From assembly GCA_013416455.1 (NCBI GenBank), contig JACCES010000009.1, positions 62,001 to 126,000 on the forward strand: DNA of 64,000 bases. The letters run 5' to 3'. Source of the stretch: Alcaligenaceae bacterium (GTDB taxonomy: Bacteria > Pseudomonadota > Gammaproteobacteria > Burkholderiales > Burkholderiaceae_B). The stretch's first letter is position 1. Each line of letters opens with the position of its first letter. This document shows, in pieces, positions 42,983-51,419 of the stretch. Under the pieces are notes generated by a model. The model was not told where the DNA came from. It did no database searches and saw only the letters and a list, made by a program, of their open reading frames with translations. The translations under genes were made by a program, and so were the position numbers.

Positions 42983-45123
42983 TGGCCTCGCAGTCCCAAG
43001 ACCGCCCTCTGCTGGTCGAACTGTTCACCGAAGAACTGCCGCCCAAGGCCCTGCGGCGGCTGGGCCAGGCATTCGCGGACATTCTGCACAAGTCGCTCGA
43101 CCAGCAGCGCCTGCTTGCGCCGGGCTGCGCCTTCCGCCCCCTGGCCACGCCCCGGCGTCTGGCCGTGCTGTTCGACGCGGCGCTTGGCCAGGCGCCCGAA
43201 CAGCACTATACCGAAAAGCTCATGCCCGCAAAGGTCGGCCTGACCGCCGATCGCCAGATAACGCCCGCGCTGCAGAAGAAGCTGCAGGCCAAGGGCCTGT
43301 CCCACCTGGGCGTGGACGATCTCATCCTCGAATCCGACGGCAAGCAGGACACGCTCTACGTGCGCGGCGTCGCGTCCGGCGAACTTCTGCAGGCCGGCCT
43401 GCAGAAGGCGCTCGATCAGGCGATCACCCAACTGCCCATTCCCAAGGTCATGCGCTATCAGCTCGAAGACGGCGTGAGCAGCGTCCGGTTCGTGCGTCCC
43501 GCCCACCGCCTGATGGCTCTGTGGGGCGATCAGGTCGTGCCCGTTCAGGCATTGGGCCTGACCGCCGGCCGCGTCACCGAAGGCCACCGCTTCATGTCCG
43601 AAGGCCCGATCGAAATCCTGAAGGCGGATGACTACGAGGCCGCTCTGCGCGAACGGGGCCGCGTGATCGCCAGTTATGAAGAGCGCCGCGCCGACATCCT
43701 CGAACAGCTGCGGCGGCTGGCGTCCGGGCTGGGCGCCACCATCGGCGACGCCCCCGAAACCGAAGCCCTGCTCGACGAGGTCACGGCACTGGTCGAACAC
43801 CCCACGGTCTACGTCGGCCAGTTCGAGGAAGCCTTCCTGCGCGTGCCGCCGGAATGCCTGATCCTCACGATGCGGCTCAATCAGAAATACTTCCCCCTGT
43901 TCGAGCCGGACACCGGCAGACTGACGCACCGCTTCCTGATCGTCAGCAACATGCGGGTGGCCGACCCCGTTCACATCATCGAGGGCAACCAGCGCGTGGT
44001 GCGCCCCCGCCTTGCCGACGCGCAGTTCTTCTTCGAGACCGACCGCCGCACCCGCCTGGAAGACCGCCTTCCCCAACTGGCCACCAGCGTCTATCACAAC
44101 AAGCTGGGGTCGGTGCTGCAGCGCGTCGAACGCATCCGCCGCATCGCCGGCCACATCGCGGGGCAACTGGGCGCCGATCCGGCGCTGGCCGACCGGGCCG
44201 CCATGCTGGCCAAGGCCGACCTGAACTCCAGCATGGTGGGCGAATTCCCCGAGCTGCAGGGCGTCATGGGGGCCTACTACGCCGAAGGCGATGGCGAAGC
44301 CCCCGAAGTAGTGGAAGCGATCCGCGGCCAGTACCGCATCCGTCTGGATGCGCCGGTGACGCCCTCGACGCTGGTCGCCACCATCCTGTTCATGGCCGAG
44401 CGCCTGGAAGTCCTGGTCGGCATCTGGGGGATCGGCCTGGTCCCCACCGGTGAACGCGACCCCTACGGCCTGCGCCGCGCGGCCCTGGGCCTGATCAGCG
44501 CCTACGAACAATTGGCCGCCGGCGGGCGGCTTGCGCTGAGCGACCGCGAAACCCTGCGCCTGGACGCTTTGCTGGGCTTCACCGCCTCCACGTTCCAGGA
44601 CGGCACCCTGGCCGCTGGCACGACGGACGAAGTCGCCGCCTTCATCTATGAACGCTACCGCAATCAGCTGGGCGCCTACGACCGCAATGTCGTGGACGCC
44701 GTTCTGGCGCTGGCTCCCCCGCTGCACCAGGTGCTGGGCCGCATCCAGGCGTGCGCGGCCTTCGCCGAGCGGCCCGAGGCCGCCAGCCTGGCCGCCGCCA
44801 ACAAGCGCATCGCCAACCTGCTGAAGAAGGTCGACACCGAGATCGGCGCGGTCGACCCCGGCCGCTACACCGAAACCGCCGAAAAAGCGCTGGCCGCCTG
44901 CATCGACGAACTCGCGCCCATCGCGCGCCAGCGGTTCGAGGCCGGCGACTTCAACGGCTCGCTGGCCACCCTGGCCGGCTCGCGCTCGGCCGTCGACGGC
45001 TTCTTCAACGATGTCATGGTCATGGCCGACGACCCCGAAGTGCGCCGCAATCGTCTCGCCCTGCTCGATATGCTGCACCGCAGCATGAACGAGGTCGCCG
45101 ACATTTCGAGGCTGGCCCAGTGA
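42982..45123 (+). CDS. glyS: Glycine-tRNA ligase beta subunit
   Basis: tRNA-binding subunit of GlyRS, 713 residues (usual length about 690-720). LLVELFTEELPPKALRRLGQ opens the protein; the HD-like domain and the C-terminal anticodon-binding region (FFNDVMVMADDPEVRRNRL) are clear. It is coupled to glyQ by TAATG and to gmhB by GTGA. Confidence 0.97.
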   Translation: MASQSQDRPLLVELFTEELPPKALRRLGQAFADILHKSLDQQRLLAPGCAFRPLATPRRLAVLFDAALGQAPEQHYTEKLMPAKVGLTADRQITPALQKKLQAKGLSHLGVDDLILESDGKQDTLYVRGVASGELLQAGLQKALDQAITQLPIPKVMRYQLEDGVSSVRFVRPAHRLMALWGDQVVPVQALGLTAGRVTEGHRFMSEGPIEILKADDYEAALRERGRVIASYEERRADILEQLRRLASGLGATIGDAPETEALLDEVTALVEHPTVYVGQFEEAFLRVPPECLILTMRLNQKYFPLFEPDTGRLTHRFLIVSNMRVADPVHIIEGNQRVVRPRLADAQFFFETDRRTRLEDRLPQLATSVYHNKLGSVLQRVERIRRIAGHIAGQLGADPALADRAAMLAKADLNSSMVGEFPELQGVMGAYYAEGDGEAPEVVEAIRGQYRIRLDAPVTPSTLVATILFMAERLEVLVGIWGIGLVPTGERDPYGLRRAALGLISAYEQLAAGGRLALSDRETLRLDALLGFTASTFQDGTLAAGTTDEVAAFIYERYRNQLGAYDRNVVDAVLALAPPLHQVLGRIQACAAFAERPEAASLAAANKRIANLLKKVDTEIGAVDPGRYTETAEKALAACIDELAPIARQRFEAGDFNGSLATLAGSRSAVDGFFNDVMVMADDPEVRRNRLALLDMLHRSMNEVADISRLAQ

Positions 45124-45653
45124 AACTGGTCATCCTCGATCGCGACGGCGTCATCAACGAGGACAGCGACGCCTACATCAAGACGCCCGGGGAATGGCGG
45201 GCCCTGCCGGGCAGCCTTGACGCCATCGCCCGCCTGTCGCGCGCCGGGTGGCGGGTGGTCGTGGCGACCAACCAGTCGGGCCTGGCCCGCGGGCTGTTCA
45301 CCATGGACACGCTCAACGCCATCCATTCCAAGATGCGGCGCGAACTGGCCGAGGCGGGCGGGCACATCGACGCCATCTTCATCTGTTCGCACGGCCCCGA
45401 CGACGGTTGCCGCTGCCGCAAGCCGGCCGCCGGCCTGTTCGAGGACATCGCCCGCCGCTACGAAGTCAGCCTCGCGAACGTGCCCGCGGTGGGCGACTCC
45501 CTGCGCGACCTGCAGGCGGCCGTCTCGCAGGGCTGCGCGCCCTGGCTGGTGCGCACCGGCAAAGGCCTCGGGACACTCGAACGCGGCGGCCTGCCCCCCG
45601 GCACCCAGGTACGCGACGACCTGGCGGCCATCGTCGACGAATGGCTGACATAG
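45120..45653 (+). CDS. gmhB: D-glycero-beta-D-manno-heptose 1,7-bisphosphate 7-phosphatase
   Basis: HAD phosphatase in ADP-heptose synthesis for lipopolysaccharide core. The 177 residues start at GTG 45120 (VKLVILDRDGVINEDSD), overlapping the glyS stop as GTGA. Motifs: DRDG with Asp7/Asp9, VVVATNQSG, the zinc site CSHGPDDGCRCRKP and VGDSLRDLQAA. The glyS-gmhB-plsC order is common in betaproteobacteria. Confidence 0.95.
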   Translation: MKLVILDRDGVINEDSDAYIKTPGEWRALPGSLDAIARLSRAGWRVVVATNQSGLARGLFTMDTLNAIHSKMRRELAEAGGHIDAIFICSHGPDDGCRCRKPAAGLFEDIARRYEVSLANVPAVGDSLRDLQAAVSQGCAPWLVRTGKGLGTLERGGLPPGTQVRDDLAAIVDEWLT

Positions 45654-45664
45654 GAATAAACGAC

Positions 45665-46393
45665 ATGGCCTGGCTGCGCGCCTTCATCTATCAGTCCTTT
45701 CTCATCATCACCGTCATCCCTTATGCGATCGCCTGCCTGATCTGGATGCCTCTGCCCCTGCGCCGGCGCTACCGCCTCACGGTCGGCTGGCCGCGACTGG
45801 GCGTCTGGGGCGCCAAAGTCATCCTGGGGATACGCTGGCGGGTCAAGGGGTGGGAAAACCTGCCCGACGGGCCGGCCATCGTGCTCTCCAAGCACCAGTC
45901 CGCCTGGGAGACCATGTTTTTCGCCGCCCACCTGCCGCGCGACGTATGCTTCGTCTACAAGCGTGAACTGCATCGCATTCCCTTCTTCGGCTGGGGCCTG
46001 GCCCTGCTGCGCATGATACCGATAGACCGATCCCGGGGCCGCGACGCTTTCGATCAGGTCATCCGCGTGGGGCGCGTCCGCCTGCAGGAAGGGCGCTGGC
46101 CCCTGCTGTTCCCGGAAGGCACCCGCATGCCGCCGGGCACGACCGGCCGGTACAAGATGGGCGGCGCCTTGCTGGCCGAAGCCACCGGGGCGCCCGTCAT
46201 TCCCATCGCCCACAATGCCGGCGAATGCTGGCCGCGCCGCGCATTCCTGAAGAAGCCCGGCATGGTCACCGTATCCATCGGGCCCCTGATCCCCACCGAA
46301 GGCCTGAGCGCCGCTGAAATCAACGAGAAGGTCCAGGCGTGGATCGAAAGTGAAATGCGCGTGCTCAACCCGGAACGCTATGCCGGTGAATGA
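45665..46393 (+). CDS. 1-acyl-sn-glycerol-3-phosphate acyltransferase (PlsC-like)
   Basis: Membrane-associated acyltransferase making phosphatidate from lysophosphatidate. The 242 residues begin with a hydrophobic segment (about 5-28), then the acyltransferase motifs: KHQSAWE (His-x4-Glu in place of His-x4-Asp, a variant common in this proteobacterial subgroup), FPEGTRM and PVIPIAHNAGE. ATG 45665 has AGGA upstream. It follows gmhB by 11 bp and overlaps the next gene by 14 bp. It could also act on other acyl acceptors. Confidence 0.9.
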   Translation: MAWLRAFIYQSFLIITVIPYAIACLIWMPLPLRRRYRLTVGWPRLGVWGAKVILGIRWRVKGWENLPDGPAIVLSKHQSAWETMFFAAHLPRDVCFVYKRELHRIPFFGWGLALLRMIPIDRSRGRDAFDQVIRVGRVRLQEGRWPLLFPEGTRMPPGTTGRYKMGGALLAEATGAPVIPIAHNAGECWPRRAFLKKPGMVTVSIGPLIPTEGLSAAEINEKVQAWIESEMRVLNPERYAGE

Positions 46394-47282
46394 GCAGCTC
46401 ACGCTGTTCGGCGGTGCCGCGCCTTCCTCCGCGCCCGGCGGGAACGAGCCGCCGCCCCCCAGGGCGCCGGCGCGGCGGGGCGGCGCGGTGAAAACCCCTC
46501 CGGCGGTGCCGATCACCCGCCCGGCCTCGCTGCCGCCGGGCGGCCGCTGGCTCGAAATCGACACCCCCGGCCAGACCATCGGCTTCGTGATGCGCACGTC
46601 GCGGCGCAAGACCATCGGGCTGACCATCAATGACGGCGGCCTCATGGTCACCGCGCCCGCCTGGGTGCCGCGCAAGCAGGTGGCCGAAGTCGTGCAGGCC
46701 AAGGCCCCCTGGATTCTGAACAAACTGGCGGCCCTGCATCAGCGCCAGCGGCACCTGGCCACGGCCGATGCAAGCTGGCGCGACGGCGGCAGCTTCCCCT
46801 ACCTGGGGGCCTACGTGCGGCTGGCGATCCGGCCCGCCATCGGCTCAGTCCATTTCAGCGGCGCCGCCCGCAAGCCGGAAGAAGGCGACGTCCTGGCGCT
46901 GCCCCTGCAGGCCGACTGCGCCGCGGACCGCGTGCGCGAACGGGTCTACGCCTGGCTGCAGCAACAGGCCGTGCCGCTGTTCGAAGAGCGGCTCGCCCAT
47001 TTCTGCGGGCTGGCCGGCGCGGCCCTGAAAGGCTGGCGGCTGGCCTCGCCCAGCGGCCGCTGGGGCTCGTGCAGCAGCGACGGGCGCATCATGCTGAACT
47101 GGCGGCTGATACACTTTGCACCGGACGTCGTGGATTATGTGGTGGCGCATGAAGTCGCCCATCTGCGGCACATGAACCATGGGCCGGATTTCTGGCGCGA
47201 AGTCGAACGCCTCCATCCCGATTTCGGCCGGGCGCGCCAGGCCCTCAAACCCCATCACCCCGGCAGCCTGCCCCTGCTGTAG
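46380..47282 (+). CDS. YgjP-like metallopeptidase (DUF45/M48-related)
   Basis: Predicted zinc protein of 300 residues. After a Pro/Ala/Gly-rich N-terminus (about 1-55) comes the YgjP domain: RTSRRKTIGLTINDGGLMVT, SPSGRWGSCSSDGRIMLNWR and the zinc motif HEVAHLRHMNHGPDFW (HExxH plus a later His). Its biological role is poorly known across the family. ATG 46380 lies inside the plsC-like 3' end, so translation is probably coupled. Confidence 0.85.
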   Translation: MPVNEQLTLFGGAAPSSAPGGNEPPPPRAPARRGGAVKTPPAVPITRPASLPPGGRWLEIDTPGQTIGFVMRTSRRKTIGLTINDGGLMVTAPAWVPRKQVAEVVQAKAPWILNKLAALHQRQRHLATADASWRDGGSFPYLGAYVRLAIRPAIGSVHFSGAARKPEEGDVLALPLQADCAADRVRERVYAWLQQQAVPLFEERLAHFCGLAGAALKGWRLASPSGRWGSCSSDGRIMLNWRLIHFAPDVVDYVVAHEVAHLRHMNHGPDFWREVERLHPDFGRARQALKPHHPGSLPLL

Positions 47283-47312
47283 CGCAGGCCGGGGGCAATC
47301 AAGGAGTATTCA

Positions 47313-47708
47313 ATGCGTATCCTGCACACCATGCTGCGCGTCGGCGATCTGGAAAAATCGCTGGATTTCTACACCAATGTCCTTGGCATGCGCCTGTTGC
47401 GCCGGAAGGACTACCCCGACGGCAAGTTCACGCTCGCTTTCGTCGGCTATCAGGAAGAAGACGAAGGCGCGGTGATCGAGCTGACCCACAATTGGGACAC
47501 ATCTTCCTACGAACTGGGCACGGGCTACGGGCACATCGCGCTGGAAGTCGAGGACGCCTACCAATCCTGTGAAGACATCAAGGCGCGCGGCGGCAGGGTC
47601 ACCCGGGAAGCCGGCCCCATGAAACACGGCCAGACCGTCATCGCCTTCGTGGAAGACCCCGACGGCTACAAGATCGAGCTGATCCAGCGCAAGCAGCGCG
47701 TCGACTGA
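47313..47708 (+). CDS. gloA: Lactoylglutathione lyase (glyoxalase I)
   Basis: Converts the methylglyoxal-glutathione adduct to S-lactoylglutathione. The 131 residues form the usual paired beta-alpha-beta modules, with metal ligands His5 ([19 protein letters not shown]), Glu in VIELTHNW, His in GHIALEV and Glu in IELIQRK. AAGGAGTATTCA precedes ATG 47313. It lies 30 bp after the YgjP-like gene. Confidence 0.96.
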   Translation: MRILHTMLRVGDLEKSLDFYTNVLGMRLLRRKDYPDGKFTLAFVGYQEEDEGAVIELTHNWDTSSYELGTGYGHIALEVEDAYQSCEDIKARGGRVTREAGPMKHGQTVIAFVEDPDGYKIELIQRKQRVD

Positions 47709-47713
47709 CCCGT

Positions 47714-49951
47714 TCAGGAAGCCGCTTCATCCCCGCGCAGGGCCGCGATGACCGCGGTTTCCGCGGCTTCCAGCGCGGCGGCCTGGGCATCCGTTAACCC
47801 GCCGCGCACGTGGGCCAGCCGCCAATCCTTCAGCCCCGCCTGCCGGATCTGTTCACGCAGGCCCTGGACATTCACGACACATTCGTACGCCCTTTCGAGC
47901 GCGCCGAGATGGCGCAGACCGTGACTGGCCCATACCGTTCCGACCAGGCGCTCGCGCGTATCGGAAGGCACCAGCAACAATTGCGCGCATTCGAGCGTCA
48001 CCGCATCGTCCGGCGCGGGCGAGCGCATGCCGGGCGGCAGCAGCAGGCCTTTCAGCACGGCCCCCGCCCCCGCGACACTCAGATTTTCGAGCATGCTTTC
48101 CATCAGGTTGTCGATGCTGTGGCAGGCATCGGCGGCGCACCATTCGACCAGCGGCAGATCGGCATTGTGGCGCCCGTCGTCCTGCCAGCGCTTGAGCACG
48201 GCGCACAGCGACACCAGCGCGGCCAGCGCCCGCAGCAGGCGCTCCAGGGCCGGCTCACTGCGCGTCTCGACCGGCCTCACCCCCGGCTGCAGGATCTCGA
48301 CCAGCAGGGCCAGCGCCGCCGCATAACGGTTGACACGGCGGTAATGGCGGGTGACCGGCCCGAGCAATCGCGGGCAGGAAGAAAAACGCCCCCGCGTCCA
48401 GGCGCCGGCGATCGCCCGCGTCAAAGCGCCGCCGGCCGCGCCCGCATGCTTCCAGGCCAGGCGGTCGAAGGCCAGGCAGCCTTCGTCGGTGTCCGGCCGG
48501 CCCAGCGCTTCCAGTTCTTCGACCAGATAAGGATGCACACGCATCACGCCCAGGGCCAGCACTGCCGTGTTGCGGTTCTTCGCAGCCAGGCCATCCAGGC
48601 CGAACAGGGTGGGAAGCAGTTCGTGCAGACCCTCCTGCCATTCAGCCAGGGCCGGGGCCGGGGTCGGCCCCGAACCGCCGAGCAGGTCCATGCTGTCGCC
48701 CATGGAGCGGCGCACTTCGTCGAATATGCCGAGATCGAGCAGCGCGGTGGTGAGCACCGGGCGATAGCCGAGATTCAGGCCGGCTGACAGAAAGCGGCGG
48801 CCGGCCTCGATCCGATAGGCGGTGGCGGCCAGCCTGCCGAGCCGGCTTCGCGCGCCGAGCGTCTCGGAACCTGGGCCATCGCCTTGCAGGCGCAGCACGG
48901 CGCTGGATGCGTGGGCCGCCAGGGAGACCGATGCCGAAGACAGCGCCGGCAGCGCGATTCCCTTGGCCACCGACTGCGTCGCCAGCAAGGCCGGCAAGCC
49001 GCGGTCGATGGCGGCGGGCGCGCCCACCAGTGCCGCCAGCGGCACTTGGACGTCATGCCCGTCGAAGACCCCGCCGCGCGCCATGTCCGGCGCCGCGTCC
49101 CCGTGCGGCCCGTGCGCGGCCCCCTGCCCGGAGTTCCGCCACGAGCATGAGCCGGGATAGTGCACCACCCCCGCGGTCGACGTATCGACGAGCGCCACGC
49201 AGACGCCGCGCTCGCCGGGCTGGCCCAGCACGCCGTCGGGATCGTGCAGCCGGAACGGCAGCACGAGCAGCCCCGGGCGCGGCCCGGGCGCATGGCGGGC
49301 GCCGCTCCAGTTGAGCCGCAGCACGGCGTCCTCGTGGCTGCAGGCGTTTTCCCGCAGGACGACGCCGGTCGCCTGGATCGGCACGATGTCGTTCTCGACC
49401 GCAAAAGAAGCCACCGCGCCCGACTCGTGGCCGCCCGCCAGCCTGGGCAGCCAGTGGTCGCGCTGCGCTTCGCTTCCCGCCAGCATCAGCAGGCCCGCCG
49501 GACCGAACACGAAACGGGCGGCAAGCAGATAGGCGACGGAAACCGACCGCAAGGCGACGCGGCGCAGCAGCTCGGACTGGGCCCAGGCGGTCAGCCCCAG
49601 CCCCCCGTGTTCCGCCGGAATGGCCATGCCTTCGTAGCGGTGTTCGCGCAGCAGGGGCCAGAGCGCCCCGGCGGCGAGTTCTTCGCCCTGGTTCCTGGCC
49701 TGCTCAAGGCGCGCGCAGAGCTCCGCCACCGGCCCGTCCAGAAATTCCCGCTCCCCCGCCGACAGCACGGCGGGCCGGACATACGTCAGGGCGCCCCAGT
49801 CGGGGCGGCCCGACAACAGCTGTGCTTCCCACCAGGCGTCGCCCGCCGACAACACCTGACGCTGAAACGCCGTAAGCGGCGACACACTGTTGCGCATCCG
49901 CCTGTACAAGGGCTCCGTCAGCCAGCGACGGCGCCACGCGTTCCAGTCCAT
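47714..49951 (-). CDS. Divergent FadE-type acyl-CoA dehydrogenase
   Basis: 745 residues with the layout of FadE, a long-chain acyl-CoA dehydrogenase of the cytoplasmic membrane: N-terminal helical domain, middle beta domain (about 170-260) and C-terminal helical domain with DUF1974-like tail. The middle-domain motif, usually TxPxxGSDA, reads SFAVENDIVPIQATG. Where FadE has its catalytic VEGAN glutamate this protein has LFGLDGLAAKN (Asp453). Flanking matches (MRVHPYLVEELEALG) are good. The enzyme may have altered activity. ATG 49951 has GGAG upstream. Convergent with gloA. Confidence 0.75.
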   Translation of the reverse strand: MDWNAWRRRWLTEPLYRRMRNSVSPLTAFQRQVLSAGDAWWEAQLLSGRPDWGALTYVRPAVLSAGEREFLDGPVAELCARLEQARNQGEELAAGALWPLLREHRYEGMAIPAEHGGLGLTAWAQSELLRRVALRSVSVAYLLAARFVFGPAGLLMLAGSEAQRDHWLPRLAGGHESGAVASFAVENDIVPIQATGVVLRENACSHEDAVLRLNWSGARHAPGPRPGLLVLPFRLHDPDGVLGQPGERGVCVALVDTSTAGVVHYPGSCSWRNSGQGAAHGPHGDAAPDMARGGVFDGHDVQVPLAALVGAPAAIDRGLPALLATQSVAKGIALPALSSASVSLAAHASSAVLRLQGDGPGSETLGARSRLGRLAATAYRIEAGRRFLSAGLNLGYRPVLTTALLDLGIFDEVRRSMGDSMDLLGGSGPTPAPALAEWQEGLHELLPTLFGLDGLAAKNRNTAVLALGVMRVHPYLVEELEALGRPDTDEGCLAFDRLAWKHAGAAGGALTRAIAGAWTRGRFSSCPRLLGPVTRHYRRVNRYAAALALLVEILQPGVRPVETRSEPALERLLRALAALVSLCAVLKRWQDDGRHNADLPLVEWCAADACHSIDNLMESMLENLSVAGAGAVLKGLLLPPGMRSPAPDDAVTLECAQLLLVPSDTRERLVGTVWASHGLRHLGALERAYECVVNVQGLREQIRQAGLKDWRLAHVRGGLTDAQAAALEAAETAVIAALRGDEAAS

Positions 49952-50072
49952 GACTTCATACTCCAAGAAAAATCACTGCTATGGGGAACCGGGCCTGCGC
50001 TACACTGCGCATCGCGCGGGGTGGGCCCTGAGCTCCGGAAAGCCATGCCCCGCCCGGTTCCCGCCGAAAGTC

Positions 50073-50098
50073 GAGGCTTGCGCTTTGGCCCGCGGTCA
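50073..50098. repeat. Dispersed repeat, partial locus D
   Basis: GAGGCTTGCGCTTTGG followed by CCCGCGGTCA matches the end module of loci A (1005-1027) and C (41063-41087) with few changes. It lies in the 159-bp divergent region between the FadE-like and Spm-like genes. The other modules are not recognisable here. Confidence 0.6.
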
Positions 50099-50110
50099 CT
50101 ATTATGACGT

Positions 50111-51340
50111 ATGCTCAATACCCTCTGGCTCGCCTTCTTCGTAGTCTCCATCCTGGCCGCGCTGTTCCGCTGGCTGGTGTTGCAGGATGCAGACGTTTTC
50201 TCACGCATCGTCGCAGCGCTGTTCGACATGGCCGGGCTATCGGTGGAAATCATGGTGCTGCTTTTCGGCACCCTGACGCTGTGGATGGGCTTCCTGCGCA
50301 TCGCCGAAGCCGCGGGTCTGGTCCAGTGGCTGGCCCGGCTCCTGGCCCCCCTGTTTCATCGTTTGATGCCGGGCGTCCCGCCGGGCCACCCCGCCCTCGG
50401 CCTGATCACCATGAATTTCGCCGCCAACGGGCTGGGCCTGGACAACGCCGCCACCCCCATCGGCCTGCGCGCCATGCACGCCCTGCAGAGCCTGAATCCG
50501 GAACCGCGCACCGCCACGAACGCGCAAATCCTTTTCCTGGTGCTGAATGCGTCGTCTCTCACCCTGCTGCCGGTGACCATCTTCATGTACCGCGCGCAGC
50601 AGGGCGCCGCCGAACCCGCCCTGGTCTTCCTGCCCATTCTCCTGGCCACTAGCGCGTCCACCCTGGCCGCGCTGCTGTCGGTCGCCTTCATGCAGCGCCT
50701 GCGGCTGCATGACCCGGTCGTGCTGCTGTGGCTGGCGGGCACCGCCCTGGTCATCGGCGGCATGATGGCCGTTCTGGCGGGCATGGGCGCCGCCGCCATC
50801 AGCGCCACTTCCAGCCTGCTGGGCAACCTGGTGCTGTCGGGCATCATCGTGCTCTTCCTGGTGTGCGGGGCCATCAAGAAAGTACCGGTCTACGAATCCT
50901 TCGTCGAAGGGGCCAAGGACGGGTTCGACGTTTCCAAGAACCTGCTGCCGTATCTCGTCGCCATGCTGTGCGCGGTCGGCGTCCTGCGCGCCTCGGGCGT
51001 CCTGGACATGATCCTGACGGGCATCCGGGAGGCGACCCTGTGGGCAGGGCTGGACGCCCGCTTCGTCGATGCGCTGCCCACCGCCCTGGTCAAGCCCTTT
51101 TCAGGCAGCGCCGCGCGCGCCATGCTGATCGAGACCATGCAGCACTTCGGCGTGGACAGCTTCCCGGCGCTGCTGGCGGCCACCATGCAGGGCAGCACCG
51201 AAACCACCTTCTATGTCGTGGCCGTCTATTTCGGCGCGGTCGGCATCCAGCGCGTACGCCACACCATAGGCTGCGCCCTGCTGTCCGACCTGGCGGGCAT
51301 ACTGGCCTCGATCGCAGTGTGCTATTGGTTCTTTGCGTAG
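50111..51340 (+). CDS. SpmA-SpmB-like fused membrane protein (nucleoside-recognition Gate domains)
   Basis: Inner-membrane protein of 409 residues with about ten hydrophobic segments. The first half matches SpmA (MNFAANGLGLDNAATPIGLR) and the second half SpmB (VPVYESFVEGAKDGFDVS, KPFSGSAARAMLIE, TMQGSTETTFYVVAVYFGAV). In Bacillus these are separate spore-maturation genes; in proteobacteria a fused form of unknown function is widespread. Gate domains occur in nucleoside transporters, so transport is possible. ATG 50111 is the first start. It is divergent from the FadE-like gene. Confidence 0.85.
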   Translation: MLNTLWLAFFVVSILAALFRWLVLQDADVFSRIVAALFDMAGLSVEIMVLLFGTLTLWMGFLRIAEAAGLVQWLARLLAPLFHRLMPGVPPGHPALGLITMNFAANGLGLDNAATPIGLRAMHALQSLNPEPRTATNAQILFLVLNASSLTLLPVTIFMYRAQQGAAEPALVFLPILLATSASTLAALLSVAFMQRLRLHDPVVLLWLAGTALVIGGMMAVLAGMGAAAISATSSLLGNLVLSGIIVLFLVCGAIKKVPVYESFVEGAKDGFDVSKNLLPYLVAMLCAVGVLRASGVLDMILTGIREATLWAGLDARFVDALPTALVKPFSGSAARAMLIETMQHFGVDSFPALLAATMQGSTETTFYVVAVYFGAVGIQRVRHTIGCALLSDLAGILASIAVCYWFFA

Positions 51341-51419
51341 CATTCCGACGCAAAAATGTGTTTCATAATATAAAAATTCCTTCAAGACAGAGGGTCGACG
51401 AAATATCCGGGTTGGAATC

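Noticed and set aside
42916-45078. Minus-strand frame of 720 codons opposite glyS
   Set aside because: Antisense shadow; glyS is full-length and conserved.
51332-51354. Terminator after the Spm-like gene
   Set aside because: TTTGCGT/ACGCAAA form a 7-bp stem, but no T-run follows on the coding strand and the stem includes the stop codon.
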